From contig UQGR01000026.1 in NCBI GenBank assembly GCA_900540705.1, positions 1 through 28,683 of the forward strand: DNA of 28,683 nucleotides, written 5' to 3'. The notes beneath the pieces were generated by a model. The model made no database searches. It was not told where the DNA came from and saw only the letters and a program-made list of their open reading frames with translations. The position numbers were made by a program, and so were the translations under genes. Positions 1-6,321 of this stretch are shown here, piece after piece. Position 1 is the stretch's first letter, and the number at the start of each line of letters is the position of its first letter. The stretch is from an uncultured Mollicutes bacterium (GTDB lineage: Bacteria > Bacillota_I > Bacilli_A > Acholeplasmatales > Anaeroplasmataceae).

Positions 1-39
1 GTTTTATCATAAAAGAAATATTCTTACAAGATACCCCTA

Positions 40-59
40 GTTAGGAATTGTTAGGAATT
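40..59. repeat. Tandem 10-base direct repeat
   Basis: The decamer GTTAGGAATT occurs twice back to back (40-49 and 50-59) in the non-coding stretch at the left edge. Apart from this repeat and the hairpin at 119-154, I see nothing supportable in positions 1-165. The repeat may be chance in AT-rich DNA or a regulatory site for a gene left of the window. Confidence 0.4.
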
Positions 60-118
60 TTTTTGATTTAAAAGGTTCATGAAAGAATGTAGTATATTAT
101 AATCTTTTATACATAAGA

Positions 119-154
119 TAAAAAAACAGGGATAAATCAATCTTTATCCCTTTT
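119..154 (-). terminator. Intrinsic terminator of the LacI-type regulator gene (possibly bidirectional)
   Basis: The arms AGGGATAAA (128-136) and TTTATCCCT (143-151) form a perfect 9-bp stem with a 6-base loop. Read on the minus strand, the stem is followed almost at once by seven T residues (complement of the A run at 120-126), 12 bases beyond the regulator's stop codon. On the plus strand it is followed by TTTT, so it may also stop transcription arriving from the left. Confidence 0.85.
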
Positions 155-165
155 CCTATAAATTA

Positions 166-1155
166 TCAATTCTCTTGGATGGACGTGATTGAATTTCTAA
201 GTATAATTTCTCCACTGATTACCAATCTTTGACTAGAACGGTTCATCATCATACTCATCAGTAGGGAGAATGCTTTTTCGCCAATTAAATCTAAATCCTG
301 TTTGATTGTAGTAAGAGAAGGATTTACATATTTGGCAATGTCTAAATCGTCATATCCTGTCACTGAAATGTCCTGAGGAACCCTTCGACCAACGCTCTCT
401 AATCCTCGTATCAATCCAATAGCTATCGTATCACTTGCACATATGACAGCTGTTACGTCAGTTTTAGAAAAGAATTTTGCTGCCTCAAAGCCAGCTTCTT
501 CACTGAAGCTTCCAAAGTAAACATATTGAGGGTTATACTCTATATTATTCATCATTTGGCCGATGATGTAGCCTGCAAATCGTTCGTTGGTTACAAAGGA
601 ATATCGGTCTCCATGAATAAAGCCTATTTTTTTATGTCCTTTTTCTCTTAGAATGGTAACCAGCTTAGCTATGGAATTAATATTTTCATTATTGATGGTT
701 GCAATCTTTTCACCTACTAAAATATTATCATAAAGTACGGTTGGGATTAAGGTATGGTTCAGCTCCTCTAAGAAAGGACTCTTATAATTTAATCCAACAA
801 TGAAAGAACCATCAAAGTTATTTTGCTTCATAAATTCTGCATAGGTTGTCTCAATGGATTCAATAGGGTAATGAACCACTTCAAAATTATTTTGTCTTGC
901 ATATTTTGAAAATGCAAGGGCTAAGGGAATGATGACATTAGAATGGCTTGTAGGATTTACATTGTCATATAAAACGCACAACCTACGGATGGATTTTACA
1001 GCAAGTCGTTCATCTCTTGATTTATAGCCATGCTTTTTGGCATATTCTAAGACTAGCTCCTTAGTTTCCTTTGAAACATCAAAGGCGCCATTTAGGGCTT
1101 TAGAAACGGTAGAAACAGAAAGATGAAGTTCATTTGCAATATCCTTTATTTTCAT
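166..1155 (-). CDS. LacI/GalR-family transcriptional regulator (probable maltose/starch repressor)
   Basis: This is a 329-residue DNA-binding regulator. The N-terminus (MKIKDIANELHLSVSTVSK) is a typical LacI helix-turn-helix followed by the hinge region. The rest looks like the periplasmic-binding-protein-like effector domain, ending in the familiar SVTGYDDLDIAKYVNPSLTTI stretch (about residues 264-284). A longer frame opens at 1224, but I chose the ATG at 1155. It has AAGGAGGAAC just upstream and places the helix-turn-helix at residue 2, as the family requires; the upstream extension would also cover the promoter. The gene is divergent from malQ, whose promoter holds a CG-centred LacI-type operator, so control of the starch genes with a maltodextrin-type inducer is the simplest inference. 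The real ligand cannot be read from sequence. It ends in TGA. Confidence 0.93.
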   Translation of the reverse strand: MKIKDIANELHLSVSTVSKALNGAFDVSKETKELVLEYAKKHGYKSRDERLAVKSIRRLCVLYDNVNPTSHSNVIIPLALAFSKYARQNNFEVVHYPIESIETTYAEFMKQNNFDGSFIVGLNYKSPFLEELNHTLIPTVLYDNILVGEKIATINNENINSIAKLVTILREKGHKKIGFIHGDRYSFVTNERFAGYIIGQMMNNIEYNPQYVYFGSFSEEAGFEAAKFFSKTDVTAVICASDTIAIGLIRGLESVGRRVPQDISVTGYDDLDIAKYVNPSLTTIKQDLDLIGEKAFSLLMSMMMNRSSQRLVISGEIILRNSITSIQEN

Positions 1156-1180
1156 AGACAGTTCCTCCTTGATTACTTTT

Positions 1181-1209
1181 ATTTTATAATGAAAACTCTC
1201 TAAAATCAA
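1181..1209 (-). promoter_or_regulatory. Predicted promoter of the LacI-type regulator gene
   Basis: On the minus strand a -35 TTGATT (1209-1204) and a -10 TAAAAT (1186-1181) are separated by exactly 17 bases, upstream of the ribosome binding site for the start at 1155. Two TTCGAA motifs lie directly behind the -35, which would suit autoregulation. Confidence 0.6.
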
Positions 1210-1213
1210 CATT

Positions 1214-1242
1214 TTTCGAAACATTTGCGAAAAAAATTCGAA
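1214..1242. promoter_or_regulatory. Pair of TTCGAA palindromes between divergent genes
   Basis: TTTCGAAA (1214-1221) and TTCGAA (1237-1242) are CG-centred palindromes with centres 22 bases apart, about two helical turns. A partial copy (TTTCGATT) lies near 1266. CG-centred dyads are typical of LacI-family operators. The sites differ from the malQ operator, so they could serve the regulator's own promoter or another factor. They are short, so chance remains possible. Confidence 0.35.
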
Positions 1243-1288
1243 ATTTATTTATTTATTTTGAAAAGTTTCGATTTTAAGTAAAAACATC

Positions 1289-1317
1289 TTGCAAAAGAAT
1301 GTAAAACGCTTTACAAT
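1289..1317 (+). promoter_or_regulatory. malQ promoter with embedded LacI-type operator
   Basis: A -35 TTGCAA (1289-1294) and a -10 TACAAT (1312-1317) have a 17-base spacer. The dyad TGTAAAACGCTTTACA (1300-1315) fills the spacer and covers part of the -10. Its halves match at seven of eight positions around a central CG, the classic LacI/CcpA-family operator layout. Bound repressor would block polymerase. The divergent regulator gene next door is the obvious candidate binder; CcpA is the alternative. Confidence 0.75.
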
Positions 1318-1361
1318 TACAATTGCATTGTACGATAACAAATCAATAAGGAGGAATATCC

Positions 1362-2861
1362 ATGAGCACAAAGCGAAAAGCAGGGATTCTTTTACATATT
1401 ACGTCCTTACCATCACGGTATGGAGTAGGTACGTTAGGAGAATCCGCATATGAATTTATAGATTGGCTTGAAAGCGCTAACTTGAAAATTTGGCAGGTAT
1501 TACCACTAGTTCCAACGAATTATGGTGATTCTCCATATCAGTCTGTTTCTTCAACAGCCTTAAATTATTATTTGATAGACTTTGATATTTTACATAGTAA
1601 GGGTCTCCTTAAGAAGAAGGATTATGAGGGAAGAACCTTTGGCTTTCAGGAACAAAAGGTAAACTATAGCCTTTTGTTTACAGAGAAGGTGGAAGTATTA
1701 AAGTTAGCCTTCAAAAAGTTTGATAAGCAGGATAAAGCTTTTGTAGATTTTGTCCAAAAGGAAAAATATAAGGATTTTGCAGTATTCATGACCATAAAGG
1801 CAATGCACGAGTATAAATCCTGGGATTTATGGAATGAAGGATATCGCATCTATTCTGAGAGACTAGAAAATCAAGTGATAGAAAATTATAAAGAGGATTA
1901 TTTGTTCTGGATCTGGACGCAGTATGAATTTTTAAATCAATGGAATGAGCTTCATACGTATGCTTCCAGCAAAGGGATTGAAATTATGGGAGATATGCCT
2001 TTATATGTCGCCTATGATAGTGTGGAGGTATGGAAAAACCCTGAATTGTTTGTCCTGACAGAGGATCATAGACTAAAGCTAATGGCTGGTTGCCCGCCAG
2101 ATGCCTTTACGGCTGATGGTCAGCTTTGGGGAAATCCTGTATATGACTGGGACTATATGAAAAGAACAGAATATGCTTGGTGGAATGAACGAATTGCAAA
2201 GGCCTTTGAGCTTTTTGACATATTACGTATTGATCATTTCCGAGGCTTTGAAAAGTTTTATACGATACCTGCAGGGCATACGAATGCCAAGCAGGGAGAG
2301 TGGCTAGATGGTCCTAAGTTTGATTTATTCAAGGATAAGACTCATCTAAAGATTGTAGCTGAGGATTTGGGTTTCATTGACGATGGTGTAAGAACCTTGC
2401 TGAAGCAAACGGGATATCCAGGTATGAAGGTCTTAGAGTTTGCGTTTGACGGTCATAAGGATAATGAGCATAAGCCATCTAACTATGAAGAGAACTATCT
2501 TGTTTATACAGGCACACATGATAATATGCCGTTATATCAATATATCTTAGATTTAAAACCAAATGAGCTAGACACCTTCTTAGAGGATTTGAAGGCAGAA
2601 TGTACAGCCTTAGAGGTTGAATTTAAGGATAAAAATTATGAAGATATTACAAATACTGTTGTAGAGCTTGCCTTTGCATCAAAGGCGAATATCTGTATTA
2701 TTCCTATGCAGGATTTGTTATGTCAGGATGGCTCTACAAGAATGAATTTACCATCCACGGTGTCTACAAGCAATTGGAGCTACCGTATTTTAAAAAGAAG
2801 CCTGACAGATAAGCTGGCTTCAAGAGTGAGAGGTTACACTGAACAATACCGGAGGGATTAA
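1362..2861 (+). CDS. malQ: 4-alpha-glucanotransferase (amylomaltase, EC 2.4.1.25)
   Basis: This cytosolic GH77 enzyme disproportionates maltodextrins, passing glucan chains between oligosaccharides and releasing glucose. At 499 residues it has the normal bacterial MalQ length. Visible family blocks are the N-terminal ITSLPSRYGVGTLG, WQVLPLVPTNYGDSPYQS, GDMPLYVAYDSVEVW, and GCPPDAFTADGQLWGNPVYDW near the active site. The nucleophile Asp291 sits in RIDHFRGF, the acid/base Glu334 in VAEDLG, and the third carboxylate Asp387 in THDN. AAGGAGGA stands 7 bases before the ATG. The stop codon touches the start of glgP, and the glgP ribosome binding site (GGAGGG) lies inside the last malQ codons, so the two are translationally coupled. 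Expression is probably repressed at the operator at 1300-1315. Confidence 0.97.
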   Translation: MSTKRKAGILLHITSLPSRYGVGTLGESAYEFIDWLESANLKIWQVLPLVPTNYGDSPYQSVSSTALNYYLIDFDILHSKGLLKKKDYEGRTFGFQEQKVNYSLLFTEKVEVLKLAFKKFDKQDKAFVDFVQKEKYKDFAVFMTIKAMHEYKSWDLWNEGYRIYSERLENQVIENYKEDYLFWIWTQYEFLNQWNELHTYASSKGIEIMGDMPLYVAYDSVEVWKNPELFVLTEDHRLKLMAGCPPDAFTADGQLWGNPVYDWDYMKRTEYAWWNERIAKAFELFDILRIDHFRGFEKFYTIPAGHTNAKQGEWLDGPKFDLFKDKTHLKIVAEDLGFIDDGVRTLLKQTGYPGMKVLEFAFDGHKDNEHKPSNYEENYLVYTGTHDNMPLYQYILDLKPNELDTFLEDLKAECTALEVEFKDKNYEDITNTVVELAFASKANICIIPMQDLLCQDGSTRMNLPSTVSTSNWSYRILKRSLTDKLASRVRGYTEQYRRD

Positions 2862-5159
2862 ATGAAAGGGTTAAAGGAACAAATAGAAGCAATCATGCAC
2901 CTGACCTACGCAAAAGAGGTCAAGGAGGCAAGTGTACTGGAGTTGTACAATGTAATAGCAAAGGCTATTATGTTAGAGGCTGAGCCTAAGTGGGCAGCAA
3001 CAAGAGCATTAGATTGTAAAAGATGTGGCTATCTTTCTGCTGAATTTTTGATTGGTAGATTGATTTATGCGAATCTTTTAAATATGCAGATGCTAGAAGA
3101 TGTCAAGGATGCTCTTAAGGAATATGAGCTAGATATCAATCTTTTTGAAGAGGTTGAGGACGCTGCCTTAGGAAATGGAGGACTTGGAAGACTTGCCGCT
3201 TGTTTCTTGGAATCTGCAGCTACAAAGGATATCCATTTAGATGGATATGGTTTGAGATATCGATTTGGACTTTTTAAACAAAGCTTCGTCAATGGTTTCC
3301 AAAATGAGGAGGCTGACGACTGGCTGAAGTGGGGAGATCCTTTCAGTATCAGAAGAGCAGAAGATACCCAAATTGTCCATTTTAAGGATTTTGATGTTAA
3401 AGCAGTTCCTTATGATATGCCAGTTATTGGTTATGGTAGTCATACCATCAATACACTTCGCTTGTGGCAAAGTGAACCAGTGCAAGGCTTTGATTTTGCA
3501 ACCTTTGATAAAATGGAGGGCGAAAAAATCGCCATTCAGGAGTATAATGCAAAGGAGCTTACGGCAGTATTATATCCTAACGATAATACCTTGAAGGGAA
3601 AAATTCTTCGGCTTCGTCAGGAATATTTTATGGTAAGTGCCTCCTTACAGGATGTTTTATCCAAATATAAGAAGACGAAACGTCCATTGGCAGATTTGCC
3701 ACAGCATCAGATTTGGCAGCTCAATGATACGCATCCAACCTTAGCTATACCAGAAATGCTTCGATTACTTGAGGTAGAAGGTCTTGATTTTGAACAGTCC
3801 TTACAGATTTGTAAGAGAATGTTTAACTTTACGAACCATACCATTATGGGAGAAGCTCTTGAAAAATGGCCTGTAGAGATGCTTAAGGAATATCTACCAG
3901 AGGTTTTAGAGCAGATTGAAAAGCTACAGGCTAAGCTAGAAACCGAGCTAGATAAGGACAAGTATTATATCATAAAGGATGGTTTAGTCCATATGGCTTA
4001 TCTAGCTATCTATGTTGGAGACCATGTCAATGGAGTTGCTGAAATTCATACGAATATCTTGAAAAATGATACCTTCAAGGATTGGTATCAGGTTTATCCG
4101 GAAAAGTTTGTGAATGTAACCAATGGTGTAACTCCTCGGCGTTGGTTGGCTTTGAACAATCCTTATCTTGCTGAGGAAATAACCAAGCGGATTGGCAAGG
4201 ATTGGGTGACTCATCTATCCAGGCTAAGTGAGATGAAGCTTTATGTAGAGGATCCAACCTTCTTGCGTAAATTTAAGGTTACCCGAATGGAAAACAAAAA
4301 GATTCTTAAGGAGTATATCTATAAGCATGAACATGTGCTTATTCCAACGAATTTTATGTTTGACATTCAAATTAAGAGACTTCATGAATATAAAAGACAG
4401 CTATTGAATGCTTTATCTATCCTATATATCTATTATGGAATTAAGGATGGAAGCATAAAGGATTTCAAGCCAACCGCCTTTATCTTTGGAGCTAAAAGTG
4501 CTCCTGGCTACTATATGGCCAAGGCAATTATTAAATTGATTAACACCATTGCAGATAAGGTGAATCATGATCCAGAGGTTACAGACCTGATGAAGGTAGT
4601 CTTTGTGGCAAATTATAACGTAAGCTATGCAGAGAAGCTAGTTTGTGCTGCTGATTTGTCTGAGCAAATCTCTATGGCTGGTATGGAAGCCTCTGGTACT
4701 GGAAATATGAAATTTATGATGAATGGAACGCCAACCATTGGTACATTGGACGGAGCTAACGTCGAGATATGCCAGGAGGCTGGTCGTGAAAATAATTATA
4801 TCTTTGGGGCAACCGTAGAAGAGGTTGCTGAAATTAAGAAGAACTATAATCCAAGTGAAATTGTTGAACATAATTTAGGATTGAAGCGGGTAGTAGAAAG
4901 TCTGATTGACGGTTCCTTAGATGATAATGGAACAGGAGTATTCCAGGCAATCTATGATAGTCTGCTCAAGGGCAGTAACCCAGATCATTATTTGGTATTG
5001 GCTGATTTTGCATCCTATTTGGAGGCAAAGCTTTTGGCAAACCAGGAATTTGATACTCTTGCCTACTATAAGAAATGCGTAATGAATATGCAGGCAAGTG
5101 GCAAGTTTTCCTCAGATCGTTCTATCCAGAATTACAACGAAGAAATTTGGAAATTATAG
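2862..5159 (+). CDS. glgP: Glycogen/maltodextrin phosphorylase (EC 2.4.1.1)
   Basis: This GT35 enzyme releases glucose-1-phosphate from alpha-1,4-glucans using pyridoxal phosphate. At 765 residues it is somewhat shorter than most family members (roughly 800-850), chiefly at the N-terminus, where animal enzymes carry allosteric sites. Clear signatures are LGNGGLGRLAACFLES (about residues 104-119), NDTHPTLAIPEM, VNGVAEIHT, NVTNGVTPRRW, and the cofactor block EASGTGNMKFMMNGTPTIGT, whose Lys617 should bind pyridoxal phosphate. It follows malQ with no gap and is the partner step for MalQ. Whether it prefers glycogen or imported maltodextrin cannot be read directly; the starch-uptake context favours a MalP-like role. 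A hairpin follows the stop codon. Confidence 0.97.
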   Translation: MKGLKEQIEAIMHLTYAKEVKEASVLELYNVIAKAIMLEAEPKWAATRALDCKRCGYLSAEFLIGRLIYANLLNMQMLEDVKDALKEYELDINLFEEVEDAALGNGGLGRLAACFLESAATKDIHLDGYGLRYRFGLFKQSFVNGFQNEEADDWLKWGDPFSIRRAEDTQIVHFKDFDVKAVPYDMPVIGYGSHTINTLRLWQSEPVQGFDFATFDKMEGEKIAIQEYNAKELTAVLYPNDNTLKGKILRLRQEYFMVSASLQDVLSKYKKTKRPLADLPQHQIWQLNDTHPTLAIPEMLRLLEVEGLDFEQSLQICKRMFNFTNHTIMGEALEKWPVEMLKEYLPEVLEQIEKLQAKLETELDKDKYYIIKDGLVHMAYLAIYVGDHVNGVAEIHTNILKNDTFKDWYQVYPEKFVNVTNGVTPRRWLALNNPYLAEEITKRIGKDWVTHLSRLSEMKLYVEDPTFLRKFKVTRMENKKILKEYIYKHEHVLIPTNFMFDIQIKRLHEYKRQLLNALSILYIYYGIKDGSIKDFKPTAFIFGAKSAPGYYMAKAIIKLINTIADKVNHDPEVTDLMKVVFVANYNVSYAEKLVCAADLSEQISMAGMEASGTGNMKFMMNGTPTIGTLDGANVEICQEAGRENNYIFGATVEEVAEIKKNYNPSEIVEHNLGLKRVVESLIDGSLDDNGTGVFQAIYDSLLKGSNPDHYLVLADFASYLEAKLLANQEFDTLAYYKKCVMNMQASGKFSSDRSIQNYNEEIWKL

Positions 5160-5178
5160 ATAGTTTTCTCCTTCTTTA

Positions 5179-5211
5179 GATTTCCCATGGACAATTTGCC
5201 TGTGGGAAATC
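5179..5211 (+). terminator. Hairpin after glgP, possible weak terminator
   Basis: GATTTCCCA (5179-5187) and TGGGAAATC (5203-5211) form a perfect 9-bp stem, with further GG/CC pairing possible in the loop. The tail is pyrimidine-rich (CCCCCTCTTTCTT) and not a clean T run, so termination may be partial. It lies 19 bases after the glgP stop and before the next predicted promoter, the right place for the end of the malQ-glgP transcript. Confidence 0.5.
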
Positions 5212-5246
5212 CCCCTCTTTCTTGGAGTGGGGTAAAAAAATAAGTA

Positions 5247-5275
5247 TTGAAAGCGCTATCAATATAGTGTATAAT
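5247..5275 (+). promoter_or_regulatory. Consensus promoter with LacI-type operator, upstream of the HAD gene
   Basis: A -35 TTGAAA (5247-5252) and a perfect -10 TATAAT (5270-5275) are 17 bases apart. The dyad TTGAAAGCGCTATCAA (5247-5262), with one mismatch between halves, overlaps the -35. It matches the malQ operator (1300-1315) at ten of sixteen positions, including the A-A-A, C-G-C-T core, so the same regulator probably binds both. Transcription should begin near 5282, leaving a leader of about 160 bases before the HAD gene. Confidence 0.75.
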
Positions 5276-5313
5276 AAAGAGTGGAAAAAACGAAAAAAGA
5301 AAAAGAATAAGAG

Positions 5314-5427
5314 ATGAATGCCTCTCCCGAAATTGAAAGATGCCACTGGCTGACATTTTTTAAGGTAGTTTTATACCCGGGGGGGGGTATATTAACGCTT
5401 ATTAGAAATAAGTATTTAGGGAGTTGA
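5314..5427 (+). CDS. Possible 37-residue leader ORF upstream of the HAD gene
   Basis: An ATG at 5314 opens 37 codons ending in TGA at 5425-5427, between the predicted promoter and the HAD gene and in the HAD reading frame. The G9 run at 5379-5387 is translated as part of a Pro-Gly-Gly-Gly stretch. There is no good ribosome binding site and I recognise no motif, so it may simply be an untranslated leader. Confidence 0.2.
   Translation: MNASPEIERCHWLTFFKVVLYPGGGILTLIRNKYLGS
5372..5391. repeat. Poly-G tract (G9) inside a short inverted repeat
   Basis: Nine consecutive G residues (5379-5387) directly follow CCC in otherwise AT-rich DNA. The flanks TATACCC (5372-5378) and GGGTATA (5385-5391) are perfect inverted repeats, so the tract can fold as a 7-bp hairpin with a G6 loop. 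Homopolymeric G tracts of this length are prone to slipped-strand length change. It sits in the leader of the HAD gene, just before a TATATT that could be a weak second -10. Confidence 0.7.
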
Positions 5428-5439
5428 TGCTATTACGGT

Positions 5440-6105
5440 ATGGCGGCGATATTATTTGATTTGTATGGCACCTTGATAGACATATCCACAGATGAGGATA
5501 GTCCTCATTTCTGGAATACCTTCACAAGGAAAGTAAAATATCTTCACCCTGCTGGGCCTGAGTATTTAAGGGAAGAGTATCAAAAGCTTTGTAAGGACCT
5601 TGAACTGGAGACGGAGGAAATAGATATTTTAAAGGTGTTTCAGAATATGTTTCAAATTTCTAAGGAGGAATCTATTCGGGTCGCTAAAATATTTAGAAGC
5701 TGTTCAACAGAATACCTTCGTCTATATAGGGGTGTAAAGACCTTGTTAAAGAGGCTAAAGAAAGAAGGACATCACTTATATGTTCTATCTAATGCTCAAG
5801 AGGCCTTCACTCTACAAGAGGTAAAGCATTTAAAACTTCATTCATATTTTGAGGGAATTGCGCTCTCCTCTAAATATGGAGTGAAAAAGCCAAATCCTGA
5901 ATTTTTCATAAGAGCAATCAAAGATTTTCAGACGGAAGAGAAGCTTTGGATGATAGGAAATGATTATGACTGTGATATTGTTCCAGCGAAAAAATTAGGA
6001 ATTCAAACCATCTTTATTGAATCGAATTTAACTCCTTCTCATCCAGAAACGGATAGATTGATAGGATTTAATGCAAAGGAGATTCAAAGAAGAATTTCGG
6101 CATGA
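5440..6105 (+). CDS. HAD-superfamily hydrolase (subfamily IA type)
   Basis: This 221-residue cytosolic protein has the four HAD motifs. Motif I is FDLYGTL, with nucleophile Asp7; motif II is the Ser in YVLSNAQ; motif III is the Lys in GVKKPNPEFF; motif IV is WMIGNDYDCDI. The residue two after the nucleophile is Tyr9, where sugar phosphatases and phosphoglucomutases normally have Asp. The same FD(x)YGTL form is known from haloacid dehalogenases and many unassigned clostridial HAD proteins, so a beta-phosphoglucomutase role is not supported. A LacI-type operator ties it to the starch genes. An upstream stop at 5425-5427 limits the start to 5440. GGGAG lies about 16 bases before it, which is far, and a better spaced ATG at 5427 is out of frame and gives only 10 codons. 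It ends in TGA. Confidence 0.85.
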   Translation: MAAILFDLYGTLIDISTDEDSPHFWNTFTRKVKYLHPAGPEYLREEYQKLCKDLELETEEIDILKVFQNMFQISKEESIRVAKIFRSCSTEYLRLYRGVKTLLKRLKKEGHHLYVLSNAQEAFTLQEVKHLKLHSYFEGIALSSKYGVKKPNPEFFIRAIKDFQTEEKLWMIGNDYDCDIVPAKKLGIQTIFIESNLTPSHPETDRLIGFNAKEIQRRISA

Positions 6106-6120
6106 GATATGGTATTAATT

Positions 6121-6167
6121 TAGGAAGTATTTCCTAGTATTAATAATTTCAGGAATTATCCTGAAAT
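6121..6167. promoter_or_regulatory. Two adjacent hairpins between the HAD gene and malE
   Basis: TAGGAA-GTAT-TTCCTA (6121-6136) and ATTTCAGG-AATTAT-CCTGAAAT (6146-6167) are two perfect inverted repeats 9 bases apart. The second has no T run close behind it, so I do not call a terminator. They may be operators or RNA folds that set the boundary of the malE transcript. A possible -35 TTGAAA lies at 6223-6228 but lacks a convincing -10. I found no copy of the malQ-type operator in front of malE. Confidence 0.4.
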
Positions 6168-6321
6168 GAATTACTTAGGTAGTTGTTTGGTAGTTTTAGC
6201 TTTTAAAAAATTTTTGTTGTTTTTGAAATCTAAAATTAGAGGCTTACTACAAGATACTTAAGCAATTCAAATTTCTCCTTTGGGAGAATCGGCAAATATT
6301 ATAAATTTAGGAGGAAGAAAA

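Noticed and set aside
76..103. TATAAT at 98-103 with a weak -35 TTCATG, possible promoter of a small RNA ending at the 119-154 hairpin
   Set aside because: The transcript would be only about 45 bases, the -35 is poor, and the hairpin is fully explained as the terminator of the minus-strand regulator gene.
3237..3485. Antisense ORFs opposite glgP and similar open frames opposite malQ, malF and the ATPase
   Set aside because: They lie wholly inside strongly conserved genes, have no ribosome binding sites and encode low-complexity sequence; they are shadows of the real frames.
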